64,000 nucleotides of DNA from Marimonas lutisalis (GTDB lineage: Bacteria; Pseudomonadota; Alphaproteobacteria; Rhodobacterales; Rhodobacteraceae). Shown here in pieces: positions 36,398-46,167 of this stretch (its first letter is position 1; every line of letters begins with the position of its first letter). Both the position numbers and the translations under genes were made by a program. The DNA lies in NCBI RefSeq assembly GCF_005434965.1, contig NZ_SKCI01000005.1, forward strand, positions 1-64,000, in the 5' to 3' direction. Under the pieces are notes generated by a model. That model searched no databases. It saw nothing but the letters and a program-made list of their open reading frames with translations, and had not been told where the DNA came from.

Positions 36398-37743
36398 GTC
36401 ATCCTCCTGATATCGGCGCCCAGCCCGGCCATCAGCGGCTCGAAAATCGGAAAGGACGTCGCCACCGGCGCGCCATCGTCCAGCTGCACCGCGCTTTGCG
36501 CCGCCATGCCGAGGCAGAGGAACGACATGGCAATCCGGTGATCGAGGAAGGTCTCCACCTCGGCCCCGCCCGGCACCTGCCCCGCGCCACAGCCGGTCAC
36601 GGTCCACCAGTCCTCGCCATCCTCGACCGTGATACCGTTGGCGCGCAGGCCGCGCGCCATCGCCTCGATCCGGTCGCTTTCCTTCACGCGCAACTCCTTC
36701 ACGCCGCGCATCACCGTCTGGCCGCTGGCATTCGCCGCCACCACCGACAGGATCGGGTATTCGTCGATCATGCTTGCCGCGCGCTCAGCCGGCACCTCGA
36801 TGCCGCGCATGTCGGGGGAATAGCGCGCGCGCAGGTCCGCCACGGGCTCGCCGCCCTCCTCGCGTTCGTTCTCATAGGTCAGCTCGGCGCCCATCTCGCG
36901 CAGCGTGGTGAAGAGGCCCGCCCGCGTCGGGTTGAGCCCGATCCCCGGCACCAGCACGTCCGAGCCGGGCACGATCAGCGCCGCGCACACCGGGAACGCC
37001 GCCGAGCTGGGATCGCGCGGCACGGCAATCACCTGCGGCTGCAATTCCGGCTGGCCGGTCAGGGTGATCACGCGCTTGCCGTCCTGCTCCTCCACCGTGA
37101 TCTCGGCGCCAAAGCCCTCGAGCATCCGCTCGGTGTGATCGCGCGTGGCTTCCTTCTCGATCACCACGGTCTGGCCCGGCGCGTTCAACCCGGCCAGCAG
37201 CACCGCCGATTTCACCTGCGCCGAGGGCACCGGCACCTCGTAACGCACCGGCACCGGCGCGCGCGCGCCCTCGATCACCATCGGCAGACGCCCGCCGGAA
37301 CGACCCACAGCGCGCGCGCCAAACAGCGCCAGCGGATCGGTGACCCGCGCCATCGGCCGGCTGTTCAGGCTGGCATCGCCGGTAAAACACGCGGTGATGG
37401 GCGAAGTCGCCATCGCCCCCATGATCAGCCGCACGCCGGTGCCGGAATTGCCGCAGTCGATCACCTGGTCGGGCTCGGTAAAACCGCCCACGCCCACGCC
37501 GTGCACGTGCCAGGCGCCGTCCTCGTCCTTTTCCACTTCGGCGCCGAAAGCGCGCATCGCTTTCGCGGTGTCGAGCACGTCTTCGCCCTCCAGCAGGCCG
37601 GTGATCCGCGTCTCGCCGACGCACATCGTCCCCAGGATCAGCGAGCGGTGCGATATCGACTTGTCGCCCGGCACCTCGGCCACGCCCGAGAGCGCGCCGC
37701 AGGGGGTGGAAATCATCGGGATCGGGCTGTCCTGTCCGCTCAT
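36394..37743 (-). CDS. aroA: 3-phosphoshikimate 1-carboxyvinyltransferase (EPSP synthase)
   Basis: AroA joins phosphoenolpyruvate and shikimate-3-phosphate. From the ATG at 37743, with AAAGG before it, the protein is 449 residues; an ATG 15 bases earlier is possible. [43 protein letters not shown] and [12 protein letters not shown] fit the class II (CP4-like) branch. The glyphosate-relevant loop reads GNSGTG at 98-103, with Gly101 where the CP4 enzyme has Ala. Confidence 0.95.
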   Translation of the reverse strand: MSGQDSPIPMISTPCGALSGVAEVPGDKSISHRSLILGTMCVGETRITGLLEGEDVLDTAKAMRAFGAEVEKDEDGAWHVHGVGVGGFTEPDQVIDCGNSGTGVRLIMGAMATSPITACFTGDASLNSRPMARVTDPLALFGARAVGRSGGRLPMVIEGARAPVPVRYEVPVPSAQVKSAVLLAGLNAPGQTVVIEKEATRDHTERMLEGFGAEITVEEQDGKRVITLTGQPELQPQVIAVPRDPSSAAFPVCAALIVPGSDVLVPGIGLNPTRAGLFTTLREMGAELTYENEREEGGEPVADLRARYSPDMRGIEVPAERAASMIDEYPILSVVAANASGQTVMRGVKELRVKESDRIEAMARGLRANGITVEDGEDWWTVTGCGAGQVPGGAEVETFLDHRIAMSFLCLGMAAQSAVQLDDGAPVATSFPIFEPLMAGLGADIRRMT

Positions 37744-37819
37744 CTCGGGGCCTTTCATGCTCGGGTCTTCGCGTGATAGCGCAGCCCTTGCAGCGCGTCC
37801 ATTGCCCAAAACCGCCCAA

Positions 37820-37866
37820 GTGGGGGCCAGCCCCCACACCCCCGGGATATTTGCGGCAAGATGAAG
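37820..37866. repeat. Intergenic hairpin plus CCGGGATATTTGCGGCAAGA element
   Basis: GTGGGGGC (37820-37827) and GCCCCCAC (37830-37837) form a stem, followed by CCCCCGGGATATTTGCGGCA and AGATGAAG. A related stretch TCTTGGCCGAAATACTC lies near 51236. Similar dispersed elements are common between Rhodobacteraceae genes. It lies upstream of aroA and past the end of the glycosyltransferase-like gene. Confidence 0.5.
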
Positions 37867-37891
37867 GGGCAGGCGCGCGCCTATGCCGGCG

Positions 37892-38782
37892 TCAGAACCA
37901 CTGCCCGGGCTCCATCAGCCCCAGGTCCAGAAGCTGGCGCGAATGCCATTCGAAAGGCGTGGAATTGTGCCAGCGGAACGTGTCGATATCGAAGGTCGAG
38001 CCGGGATTGCGTTTCAGCGCCTTCGCGGTGCGGAAGGATGCGATCGCGGCGGTCAGGTTGTTGTGCCAGAGACAGGCATAGGTGTTGTATTCCTCGTCAC
38101 TGAAGGTGTGATCGCCGCGCAGCTTCAGCCCCGGCCTGGCCTTGAACAGCGCGATGCGGTCGATCTTGCGGCGCGGCGCGGGGATATGCTCTTCGTAGCG
38201 CCAGCGCAGGCCGCCGAAGAAATCCAGCTGCCGCTCCTTGGGGTGGTTGTCGTTGTTCGGATCGGGCCGCGCCAATGCGTAATAGCCCGACTTGTCCAGA
38301 TAGGCGGTGTCCAGCGACACTGCTTCGGGGAACTGCGCCAGGTCGCCGGCGTAAAGGTCGATCACGAAGGCCAGCATCGCGTCGCGCCGTTCCTCGGCGT
38401 GAAAGGCCAGCATCTCGCCCACCGTGCGGGTCTCGCAGAAGGGGTAGAACAGGTATTCCGCGTTGTAGCAGTAGTAGAACCAGCGCTCCGGCGCGGCCTT
38501 GATCACCGCGTTCACCGCCGTTTCCAGCGCCCCTTCGGCGGTCAGGTCATGACGCACCCGGTGCACGCTGCGCACCAGGTCGGGCGGCAGGGCGAAACTG
38601 TCGGGCATGAAACCCACCACCGCCTTGAACCCCAACTGCTGGTGATGGCGCAGCGTGGTATCGAGCTCGGTCTCGTCCTCGGCAAAGATCAGCGCCACCG
38701 GACCATTGGGCAGGCCCGGCAGGCCACGGGTCACGAAGTCCTTCACCCCGGCATAGAGTTTCTGCTGCGTCATGTCGTTCAT
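37892..38782 (-). CDS. Glycosyltransferase family 2-like protein (uncertain)
   Basis: The protein is 296 residues. [19 protein letters not shown] resembles the WIxYHxxLGFxHxxxYDN start of GT2/GT92-like transferases, but the acidic metal site that should follow is replaced by FMPDSF. The middle part ([21 protein letters not shown] and the later [12 protein letters not shown]) also fits that group. The end lists aromatic residues ([15 protein letters not shown]). It may add sugars to a surface polymer, or be inactive. It is divergent from miaB. Confidence 0.45.
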   Translation of the reverse strand: MNDMTQQKLYAGVKDFVTRGLPGLPNGPVALIFAEDETELDTTLRHHQQLGFKAVVGFMPDSFALPPDLVRSVHRVRHDLTAEGALETAVNAVIKAAPERWFYYCYNAEYLFYPFCETRTVGEMLAFHAEERRDAMLAFVIDLYAGDLAQFPEAVSLDTAYLDKSGYYALARPDPNNDNHPKERQLDFFGGLRWRYEEHIPAPRRKIDRIALFKARPGLKLRGDHTFSDEEYNTYACLWHNNLTAAIASFRTAKALKRNPGSTFDIDTFRWHNSTPFEWHSRQLLDLGLMEPGQWF

Positions 38783-38871
38783 GTGGCGCAGAATCGGTTA
38801 AATCCGGGTGCATTGCAAGACACCCCCGACCTGATGTACTCAGACGCCCTGATCTGCCGCGCGAGGATGCC

Positions 38872-40191
38872 ATGACCGCTCCGAAAAAGCTTTTTATAAA
38901 GACCTATGGCTGCCAGATGAACGTCTATGACAGCGAGCGCATGGCCGAGGCCATGGGCGGTGCGGGCTATGAACAGGTGGGCCGGCCCGAAGAGGCGGAC
39001 ATGATCCTGCTTAATACCTGCCATATCCGCGAGAAGGCGGCCGAGAAGGTCTATTCCGAGCTGGGCCGGTTCAAGGGGCTGAAGGCCGAAAAGCCCGACC
39101 TGAAGATCGGCGTGGCCGGCTGCGTCGCGCAGGCCGAGGGCGAAGAGATCATGCGCCGCCAGCCGCTGGTCGACCTGGTGGTCGGTCCACAGGCCTATCA
39201 CCGCCTGCCCGAGATGGAGGCGCGGGCGCGCGCCGGCGAAAAGGCGCTCGATACCGACATGCCCGAGGAAGACAAGTTCGAGCATCTCAAATCGCGCCCC
39301 AAGGCGCGCCGCGGCCCGACCGCCTTCCTGACCGTGCAGGAAGGCTGCGACAAGTTCTGCGCCTTCTGCGTCGTGCCCTATACCCGCGGCGCCGAAGTGT
39401 CGCGCCCGGTCGATCGGGTGCTGGCCGAGGCGCGTGACCTGGTGGAGCGCGGCGTGCGCGAGATCACGCTGCTGGGGCAGAACGTCAACGCCTATCACGG
39501 CGCGGGCGCCGATGGCGACTGGAGTCTGGCGCGGCTGATCTGGGCCCTGAACGACATCGACGGGCTGGAACGCATCCGCTTCACCACCTCGCATCCCAAC
39601 GACATGAGCGACGACCTGATCGCCGCACATGGCGACTGCGCAAAGCTGATGCCCTACCTGCATCTGCCGGTGCAATCGGGCAGCGACCGGATCCTGAAGC
39701 GGATGAACCGCAGCCACACGCGCGACAGCTATCTTCGGCTGATCGAACGGATCCGCGCCGCGCGGCCCGATATCCTGATCTCGGGCGATTTCATCGTCGG
39801 CTTCCCCGAAGAGACGGATGCCGATTTCGCCGACACGATAGACCTGATCCGCCAGGTCGGATACGGACAAGCCTTTTCGTTCAAGTATTCCACCCGCCCC
39901 GGCACCCCCGCGGCCGAGCGCGCGCAGGTAGATCCGCAGCTGGCCGATGCCCGCCTGCAGGAGCTTCAAGCGCTGATCACCGAGCAGCAGCGCGCCCGCC
40001 AGGACGCGATGGTAGGCCAGACGGTGGGTGTCCTGTTCGAAAAACCCGGCCGCCTGCCCGGCCAGATGGTCGGCAAGTCCGACCACCTGCACGCCCTGCA
40101 TGTCGATGACTGCCCCGCCGGGGTGGGCGAACTGCGCCAGGTGAGAATCGTTTCCAGCGGCCCGAATTCGCTCGCCGGTGTGCTGGCCTGA
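38872..40191 (+). CDS. miaB: tRNA-2-methylthio-N6-dimethylallyladenosine synthase
   Basis: MiaB adds a methylthio group to modified A37 of tRNAs. At 439 residues it has the full three domains. The first iron-sulfur cluster uses Cys14 (KTYGCQMN) with Cys in LNTCHIRE and GVAGCVAQ. The radical-SAM cluster is Cys159, Cys163 and Cys166 (CDKFCAFC). [17 protein letters not shown] and the C-terminal TRAM domain complete it. Confidence 0.97.
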   Translation: MTAPKKLFIKTYGCQMNVYDSERMAEAMGGAGYEQVGRPEEADMILLNTCHIREKAAEKVYSELGRFKGLKAEKPDLKIGVAGCVAQAEGEEIMRRQPLVDLVVGPQAYHRLPEMEARARAGEKALDTDMPEEDKFEHLKSRPKARRGPTAFLTVQEGCDKFCAFCVVPYTRGAEVSRPVDRVLAEARDLVERGVREITLLGQNVNAYHGAGADGDWSLARLIWALNDIDGLERIRFTTSHPNDMSDDLIAAHGDCAKLMPYLHLPVQSGSDRILKRMNRSHTRDSYLRLIERIRAARPDILISGDFIVGFPEETDADFADTIDLIRQVGYGQAFSFKYSTRPGTPAAERAQVDPQLADARLQELQALITEQQRARQDAMVGQTVGVLFEKPGRLPGQMVGKSDHLHALHVDDCPAGVGELRQVRIVSSGPNSLAGVLA

Positions 40192-40415
40192 GCAGGCCGG
40201 GCCGCGTCCACACCCATCGCGCTCCTACCCATCGCGCATAAGCATAAATAGCGTTCTGTCGTCGCGTGACCGCAATATCGGGTGGAATCACCTTCACATG
40301 AGGACAGAAGGTGCTAGAGTGGCGGCACAATTCGTATGGGCCATGCGGTGGCTGCCAACTCTGCGGGCTTGGTTAGGGGTAACATAATCAGGGGACAGTA
40401 GCTGCGGCGAATACG

Positions 40416-41012
40416 ATTTCCAAAACAGTTAATACGTTCGCGAGCGGCCTTGCTGCCGCCGCTCTCGGCGTTGTTTTGTCGGTAAGTGGTGCACAGGCAC
40501 AGCAAGCCGGCAACGAAGAGGAACCGGTCAGAAATGCCGAGGGCGTTGTGATCGGGGAACGCTATGCACCGACGATCTGGGTCGATCCGGACGGGTGCGA
40601 GCATTGGGTGATGGATGACGGTTTCGAGGGGTACATGACCCCGCACGTGAACCGCCAGGGTATCCCGGTCTGCCGCCGCAGCAACGTGTGCGGCGTGATG
40701 GACTCGGACCAGTATTTCGCCACCAACAGCGCGCGGATCAGCAGCGCCGGCCAGGCCCGCCTGCGCGAGTTTTTCGCGAAAACCGGCGCCACGGCCTATG
40801 TGATCGCCGGCCATACCGACAGCCGTGCGTCCGATCAGTACAACATGCGTCTTTCGCTGCGCCGCGCCAATGCCGTGGCGCGCGTGGCCAAGAGCACCGG
40901 CGCCCGCGTGGTCGATGTCCGCGGCTATGGTGAGCGGATGCCCGCGGCACCCAACAATACCGCCGCCGGCATGGCCAAGAACCGTCGTGTTGAAATCATC
41001 TGTATCCGGTAA
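40416..41012 (+). CDS. Exported OmpA-family protein with unusual start
   Basis: The frame encodes a good signal peptide (KTVNTFASGLAAAALGVVLS, then VSGAQAQ) but has no ATG, GTG or TTG before it; the first usual codon, TTG 40476, lies inside the signal. I place the start at ATT 40416 as the best guess, giving about 198 residues. After the cleavage site comes a short domain WVDPDGCEHWVMDDGFEGYM, then a peptidoglycan-binding OmpA domain (IAGHTDSRASDQYNMRLSLR, GYGERMPA, NRRVEI). It probably anchors the outer membrane to the wall. Confidence 0.8.
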   Translation: MSKTVNTFASGLAAAALGVVLSVSGAQAQQAGNEEEPVRNAEGVVIGERYAPTIWVDPDGCEHWVMDDGFEGYMTPHVNRQGIPVCRRSNVCGVMDSDQYFATNSARISSAGQARLREFFAKTGATAYVIAGHTDSRASDQYNMRLSLRRANAVARVAKSTGARVVDVRGYGERMPAAPNNTAAGMAKNRRVEIICIR

Positions 41013-41024
41013 GGGAGCGCCATC

Positions 41025-41384
41025 ATGAAACTGTTTACCCAAGCTGCGCTTCTGACCGGCGCCTTCTTCTTGTCGGCCTTCTTGTCGGCCTGCTCCGAAA
41101 GCATGATCGCCGCCCTGTCGGGCAAAGGCGGTGGCGGCCGTGTGAAAACCGACAAGACCTTCGACTATGGTCAGGGGGCGGAAGAAGAGCACCTCTCGAA
41201 CCTCGTCGCCGGGATCTGGGTCGATCCCAACGGCTGTGACCACTGGATCATCGACGACGGGATCGAGGGCTATCTTTCGCAGCGGCTCGACAAATACGGC
41301 AAGCCGGTCTGCTCGGGCGTGGCGCCGCCGAACACCGCCGTGGGCGCGCACAAGGGCGACCAGACGATCTCGGACCCGCTCTGA
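41025..41384 (+). CDS. Lipoprotein sharing a domain with the OmpA-family neighbour
   Basis: The protein is 119 residues with a lipoprotein signal (LTGAFFLSAFLSAC) whose Cys would be lipidated. After a Gly-rich spacer it carries WVDPNGCDHWIIDDGIEGYL, nearly the same short domain as in the OmpA-family protein just upstream, then the ending DKYGKPVCSG. It lies 12 bases after that gene, with a good AGGGAG site, and ends at a strong terminator. The two probably act together in the envelope. Confidence 0.75.
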   Translation: MKLFTQAALLTGAFFLSAFLSACSESMIAALSGKGGGGRVKTDKTFDYGQGAEEEHLSNLVAGIWVDPNGCDHWIIDDGIEGYLSQRLDKYGKPVCSGVAPPNTAVGAHKGDQTISDPL

Positions 41385-41410
41385 TCAAGGTGAGCGTGTG
41401 CACAAATATC

Positions 41411-41443
41411 AGCCGCGGAGCTCCTGCTCCGCGGCTGTTTTCG
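41411..41443 (+). terminator. Terminator after the lipoprotein gene
   Basis: AGCCGCGGAGC and GCTCCGCGGCT form an eleven-pair stem around TCCT, followed by GTTTTCG. It closes the OmpA-lipoprotein transcript before phoH. Confidence 0.9.
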
Positions 41444-41533
41444 TTTCAGATGGATGACATTTTCACCCTGGCCCTTGCACCTGCCGCGCAGGCTTGGCAC
41501 CATTTCACTGCAGACCTCAGAATGGAGAGTTGA

Positions 41534-42550
41534 TTGGCCACCACCGTGCTGCCCCCACCCGCCGATGACCCCGAAGCCCTGCGCGAGCACCTGCTCGAAT
41601 TTCCCGACAACCGGTTGCTGATCGAACTATGTGGCGAGTATGACCGCAACCTTGCCGAGATCGAACAGAAGCTCGGCGTGCAGATCCTGCGCCGCGGCAA
41701 CCAGCTTGTCATCATCGGCGACGATGCCTCGGCGGGCGAGGCGGTCAATGTCCTGACCACACTATACGAACGGCTGGAATCGGGCCGCAGCGTCGAATCC
41801 GGCGATGTCGACCGAGAGCTTCGAATGGACAGCACCGGCGGCTCTTATGCCGGCGATCAGCTTGAAATGTTCCGTGGCGGCCGGGTCGAGATCAAGACTC
41901 GCAAGAAAACCGTCGAACCGCGCACCGACGCGCAGAAATCCTATGTCGAGAACCTGTTTCAGAACGAGCTGGCCTTCGGCATCGGTCCGGCCGGCACGGG
42001 CAAGACATATCTTGCCGTCGCCGTCGGCGTGAACCTCTTCGTCGATGGCCATGTCGATCGCATCATCCTGTCGCGCCCCGCCGTCGAGGCAGGCGAGAAA
42101 CTGGGCTACTTGCCCGGCGATATGAAGGAAAAGGTCGATCCCTACATGCAGCCGCTCTATGACGCGCTGAATGATTTCCTGCCCGGCAAGCAGCTGGCCA
42201 AGCTGATCGAGGAGAAGCGCATCGAGATCGCGCCGCTGGCGTTCATGCGCGGGCGCACGCTGTCGAATGCCTTCGTGGTGCTGGACGAGGCGCAGAACGC
42301 CACCACCATGCAGATGAAGATGTTTCTCACCCGGCTGGGAGAAGGCTCGCGTATGGTGATCACCGGCGACCGCTCCCAGGTCGACCTGCCCCGCGGTGTG
42401 CCCTCGGGCCTCTCGGATGCCGAGACGCTGCTCAAGAAGATCGACGGGATCAGCTTCAACTACTTCACCTCGAAGGACGTCGTGCGCCACCCGCTCGTCG
42501 CCCGCATCATCGAGGCCTACGACGCCGCCGATCCCGCAAAACAGGGCTGA
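41534..42550 (+). CDS. PhoH-family ATPase
   Basis: The protein is 338 residues and starts with TTG at 41534, after GGAGAG. The N-terminal KH-like part (LLIELCGEYDRNLAEIEQKLG) is followed by a P-loop (GPAGTGKTYLAVAVG near residue 151), SRPAVEAGEKLGYLPGDM, and FVVLDEAQNATTMQMKMFLT as Walker B. PhoH-like proteins probably work in RNA handling with YbeY. In relatives ybeY follows directly; here 3.7 kb of other genes lie between. Confidence 0.93.
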   Translation: MATTVLPPPADDPEALREHLLEFPDNRLLIELCGEYDRNLAEIEQKLGVQILRRGNQLVIIGDDASAGEAVNVLTTLYERLESGRSVESGDVDRELRMDSTGGSYAGDQLEMFRGGRVEIKTRKKTVEPRTDAQKSYVENLFQNELAFGIGPAGTGKTYLAVAVGVNLFVDGHVDRIILSRPAVEAGEKLGYLPGDMKEKVDPYMQPLYDALNDFLPGKQLAKLIEEKRIEIAPLAFMRGRTLSNAFVVLDEAQNATTMQMKMFLTRLGEGSRMVITGDRSQVDLPRGVPSGLSDAETLLKKIDGISFNYFTSKDVVRHPLVARIIEAYDAADPAKQG

Positions 42551-42625
42551 CCCCAAGGTCGAAGATGCACGTCACGCGCATGAATTCCGGCGACATCGAC
42601 CCGCTCCGCGGCCCCTGAACAGAGT

Positions 42626-42642
42626 GTTTCCGGATCGGAAAC
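42626..42642. promoter_or_regulatory. Inverted repeat GTTTCC-GGAAAC upstream of the PIG-L gene
   Basis: GTTTCC (42626-42631) and GGAAAC (42637-42642) flank five bases and are followed by a run of eight A. With A rather than T after it on the plus strand it is not a terminator for phoH. It could be an operator about 100 bases in front of the PIG-L fusion gene. Confidence 0.35.
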
Positions 42643-42737
42643 AAAAAAAACGTTGCTCTGTCGTCAGGACCGCTATGATGGTCGGGTAGCGTAATCGGTG
42701 ACGTTTCTGCGTTTGCCAGGGTCTGGGGGACTTGTTT

Positions 42738-44666
42738 ATGCCGATCATTGAAACCGGCGGTGCGTTGAGCATCGTCGCGCATCAGGATGATGATATCCTG
42801 TTCATGAATCCGGATATCGTCGACAGTATCGAGGCCGGAATTTCCAACACCACCGTTTTCGTCACCGCCGGCGATGCCGGCCTGGGCGAAGCCTACTGGG
42901 CCGGCCGCGAAGAGGGCGCCAAGGCCGCCTACTCGGTCATGGCGGGCTCGGACCAGTGGATTGACGAAACGCTCATCCTCGATATCGGCGGTCGCGAGAT
43001 CGAGATCGCGACATCCTCGCTCGCCGATGATCCCGGCATCCGCCTCTATTTCCTGCGCCTGCCTGATGGCGGCGGCCTGCTCGCGCCTGAGGAGTATGAA
43101 CAGCTCGCCCGGCTGGAAGCCGGCACATTGGACAGCGTCACCAGCATCGACGGCGCCAACACCTATTCACGCGATGACCTCGTCAACACGCTGACCGGGC
43201 TGATGGACCTGCACGCGCCCACCGAATTCCGCCTGCAGGTGGCCGATGGCGGCTATGCCACGGGCGAACATACCGATCACGTCAACACCACCGAATTCGC
43301 CGAAGAGGCGCTGGCCGCCCATGCCGGGCAGGACTACACCGTCACCCATTACGTCCAGTATCAATCCAGCAATCTGGCCGCGAACCTTTCCGAGACCGAC
43401 GCCGCGCAAGCGCTCGAAATCATGCTGGCCTATGCCGAACACGATCCGGCGGTGCTCGATGGTACTGGCGCGCTGGCGCAGGTCTATGTCGACTGGACGG
43501 CGCGGCAATACATTGCAGACGAATACACCGTGATCGACGGCATCGGTGGTCCGGCCGATCCCTCCGACCCCGGCGACCCGGTCGATCCGACCGGCCCCGC
43601 CGATCCCCCCGCCGAGGGCACCCTCTACAGCCTTGGCGGCCCCGATGCGTTTCTCTTCACCATCGACCCGGCCACCGGCCAGATTTCCACGCAGGACTGG
43701 TTCACCCCCTCGCTCGATGACGCATGGGACCAGGACGAGGATCATATCTACGAACTCACCCGCACCGCCACACCCGCCGATGGCAGCCCCCCGGTCAGCG
43801 AGAACCTGCGCTTAAGCACCACCGCCGAGGGCGAACTGACCGCGCTGACCGACGCATCGGATGGCAACGGCTCTTCCGATCCGGCCGATCCCACGGAGCC
43901 AACGGAGCCGACAGACCCCACTGGCCCGACCGATCCGACCGACCCGACAGATCCCCCCGCCGATCCCCCTGCCGAGGGCACGACCTACAGCCTCGCCGGC
44001 CCCGATGCGTTCCTATTCACCGTCGACGCGACCACGGGCGCAGTCGCTCCGCAAGACTGGTTCACCCCGTCGCTTGACGACGCCTGGGACCAGAACGAGG
44101 ATTTCGTCTACGAAGTCACCCGCATCTCCGACGCCGGCGATGGCAGCGATCCGGTCAGCGAAGATCTGTGGTTCGGCACGACCGCCGAAGGCGAATTGAT
44201 CGCCCTCTCCCCAGGCGGCGTCACCACCACGGATCCAACCGACACGACAGACCCGACGGACCCCACCGACGCGACAGACCCGACGGACCTCACCGATCCA
44301 ACGGACCCAGCGGACCCGGGCACGGGCGCCACGGTCTACAGCCTCACCGGCCCCGACGCGCAGCTCTTCGTGATCGACGCCACGACCGGAGAGATCACCC
44401 TGCAGGACTGGTTCACCCCCAGCTATGACGATGCCTGGGACCAGAACGAAGACCATGTCTATGAAGTCACCCGCGTGGCCACCGCCCCCGACGGCTCGGA
44501 ACAAAGCGAAGCCCTGTTCTACCAGGTCGCACCCGACGATACCTTCGCACCGCTGCCCGGCGGTGAAGAACTGATGGCGATGCTCGCGCTCGAAGACGAC
44601 GCGGCCCAGCCCGCTCCCGAGGACGATCTCGCCGCCGAGGACCTTCTGCTCGACCCAGTCGCCTGA
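42738..44666 (+). CDS. PIG-L deacetylase fused to three cadherin-like modules
   Basis: From the ATG at 42738 (GGGGGACTT before it) the protein is 642 residues. Residues 1-265 are a PIG-L/LmbE domain: SIVAHQDDDILF with His15 and Asp17-18, and GEHTDHVNTTEF with the second His pair, a zinc site for cutting N-acetyl groups off sugars. Three modules of about 56 residues (near 295, 415 and 532), each with a YSLxGPDA motif and QDWFTPSxDDAWDQ, resemble cadherin repeats. Asp-Pro-Thr linkers separate them. There is no signal peptide; the acidic end (EDLLLDPVA) could serve type I export. Confidence 0.75.
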   Translation: MPIIETGGALSIVAHQDDDILFMNPDIVDSIEAGISNTTVFVTAGDAGLGEAYWAGREEGAKAAYSVMAGSDQWIDETLILDIGGREIEIATSSLADDPGIRLYFLRLPDGGGLLAPEEYEQLARLEAGTLDSVTSIDGANTYSRDDLVNTLTGLMDLHAPTEFRLQVADGGYATGEHTDHVNTTEFAEEALAAHAGQDYTVTHYVQYQSSNLAANLSETDAAQALEIMLAYAEHDPAVLDGTGALAQVYVDWTARQYIADEYTVIDGIGGPADPSDPGDPVDPTGPADPPAEGTLYSLGGPDAFLFTIDPATGQISTQDWFTPSLDDAWDQDEDHIYELTRTATPADGSPPVSENLRLSTTAEGELTALTDASDGNGSSDPADPTEPTEPTDPTGPTDPTDPTDPPADPPAEGTTYSLAGPDAFLFTVDATTGAVAPQDWFTPSLDDAWDQNEDFVYEVTRISDAGDGSDPVSEDLWFGTTAEGELIALSPGGVTTTDPTDTTDPTDPTDATDPTDLTDPTDPADPGTGATVYSLTGPDAQLFVIDATTGEITLQDWFTPSYDDAWDQNEDHVYEVTRVATAPDGSEQSEALFYQVAPDDTFAPLPGGEELMAMLALEDDAAQPAPEDDLAAEDLLLDPVA

Positions 44667-44687
44667 GCGCCCCGCACCCGCGCCGCA

Positions 44688-45341
44688 TCAGGTGACCCAC
44701 ATCCGCAGCAGGTTCGACCGCGCCTTGGAAATCCGCTGCACCTGGTCTGCATCGCCCGCCGCCTCGGCCCCGGCCAGCGCCTGCCACAGGTCAAAGAGCA
44801 CCTCGCGCTGGCCCGCATCGCGCACCCAGCTGGTGATCCACCCGACCACGACCAGCCGCGCGCCGCGCGTCACCGGCTCGACCCGGTGCAGCGTGGTGGA
44901 CGGATAAACCACCATCTCGCCTTGCCCCAGTTTGAACTGGCGCTCCTCCACCCGGTCGGCGATCGTCAGCGCGCCGCCGTCGTAACTCCCGGGCTCGGAC
45001 AAAAACAGTGTGAACGAGACATCCGTGCGTCTGCCCGCCATCAGCGCGTTATCGACATGATCGCCATACTGCCCGCCGCCCTCGGTGCGGGTCACCATCA
45101 TCCCGGCGAACCCCTTGGGATAGGCCACCGCCTGCAGCACCGGATGGGCCAGCATCGCGGCCTTCACCTTGTCCAGCACGGCGTTCGTCTCGGGGCCGGG
45201 CTTGCCCTGTTGGTTGTCCTTCACTGCCCGGGCCGTGCGCCCGGCGGTTTTCGCGCCGTCCTCGAACGGCAACGCGGCCGCCGCGTCATGCAGCACCCTC
45301 GCCTCCACTGCGCTCACCACATCACTCAGCACGATCGGCAT
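44688..45341 (-). CDS. PiuC-type Fe(II)/2-oxoglutarate hydroxylase
   Basis: From the ATG at 45341 the protein is 217 residues, close to the E. coli YbiX/PiuC length, with AGGAG before it. The iron ligands are His95 and Asp97 (GDHVDN) and His152 (TTLHRVEPV); Arg162 binds 2-oxoglutarate. Such enzymes are iron-regulated and usually sit beside siderophore receptors. Here the partner is a secreted protein of unknown family four bases upstream, and a candidate iron box precedes both. Confidence 0.85.
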   Translation of the reverse strand: MPIVLSDVVSAVEARVLHDAAAALPFEDGAKTAGRTARAVKDNQQGKPGPETNAVLDKVKAAMLAHPVLQAVAYPKGFAGMMVTRTEGGGQYGDHVDNALMAGRRTDVSFTLFLSEPGSYDGGALTIADRVEERQFKLGQGEMVVYPSTTLHRVEPVTRGARLVVVGWITSWVRDAGQREVLFDLWQALAGAEAAGDADQVQRISKARSNLLRMWVT

Positions 45342-45345
45342 CGGC

Positions 45346-46152
45346 TCACTCCTGCCTGAGCGCGATGATCTCGATCCACCCCGCCGCGACATCCAGAAGG
45401 GACGCATCCTTCGCTGCTTCCTCGGCAGTCAGCCCGGGATAAAGCGCCTCGATCCCGTCGAGTTGCCCCAGCACGTCCCTGCCCGCCTGCGCCAGCACGG
45501 CATCGCCGCTTTCGGCCATGGCCTGCGCCCGGCTGCGCGCGCTCTCGTAGAATCCCCAGCTGTCGCGATATTCCATGCCCATCTCGACACGGCCTTCTTC
45601 GACCCCGCCTTCATATTCGGCGGCGGCCAGCTTCATCAGGTCATGCAAGGACATCAGCCGTTCGCGCGGGCTGGCCCCGGCCGCGTCGGCCGTGGCGCGC
45701 AGGGCCTCCAGCACCGCGCTCAGCGCTTTCTCGATCTCGGCATCCGGGGCATCCTCGTTCACCACCGTATTGAAATGCGCGGCCTGCCCGGCAAAGCCCG
45801 GTGCCTTGTAGGTATCAAGCGCCGGTTCGATATCCTCGTAGAAGGCATGGTGCGACAGCTCCATGTGCTCGCGCGCCAGATCGCGCGCGCCGCCCAGGTA
45901 AAGCCCCGCGATGATCCGGTAGGTGCCCTCGAAATAGCCCAGCTGCGTCAGGAAGTTCGACGGCCCCTCACTCAGCACCACGCCGGCTTCCCCGGCCTCG
46001 CCCGCCTCTCCGGCCTCGCTCGCCAGCGCCGCCTTGGGCGCCGTGATCGCCGCGGCCATCGGGCTGACCAGCGCCAGGCCCGCCGCCGTGGCCGCCGCCC
46101 ATTTGCGCGGACTCACACGCCTTGGGGTGTCATTCTTCGCGCGATCCGGCAT
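45346..46152 (-). CDS. Exported helical protein of iron-box operon (268 aa)
   Basis: From the ATG at 46152, preceded by GGAGAATGGC, the protein is 268 residues. A basic N-terminal region (RRVSPRKW) and a hydrophobic stretch form a signal or weak Tat signal, followed by a GEAGEAGEAG repeat. The rest is helical and acidic, with GGARDLAREHMELSHHAFYED holding several His and Glu residues that might bind iron. It is loosely reminiscent of imelysin-type iron proteins, but I do not recognise it. piuC-like gene follows at once. Confidence 0.6.
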   Translation of the reverse strand: MPDRAKNDTPRRVSPRKWAAATAAGLALVSPMAAAITAPKAALASEAGEAGEAGEAGVVLSEGPSNFLTQLGYFEGTYRIIAGLYLGGARDLAREHMELSHHAFYEDIEPALDTYKAPGFAGQAAHFNTVVNEDAPDAEIEKALSAVLEALRATADAAGASPRERLMSLHDLMKLAAAEYEGGVEEGRVEMGMEYRDSWGFYESARSRAQAMAESGDAVLAQAGRDVLGQLDGIEALYPGLTAEEAAKDASLLDVAAGWIEIIALRQE

Positions 46153-46167
46153 GCCATTCTCCATTAT

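Noticed and set aside
42626-42642. Hairpin GTTTCC/GGAAAC as a phoH terminator
   Set aside because: The run after the stem on the coding strand is A, not T, so it cannot end the plus-strand transcript.
43880-44330. Asp-Pro-Thr coding repeats considered as a possible CRISPR or minisatellite
   Set aside because: Units are of uneven length, stay in frame and form linkers between protein modules; there are no spacers.
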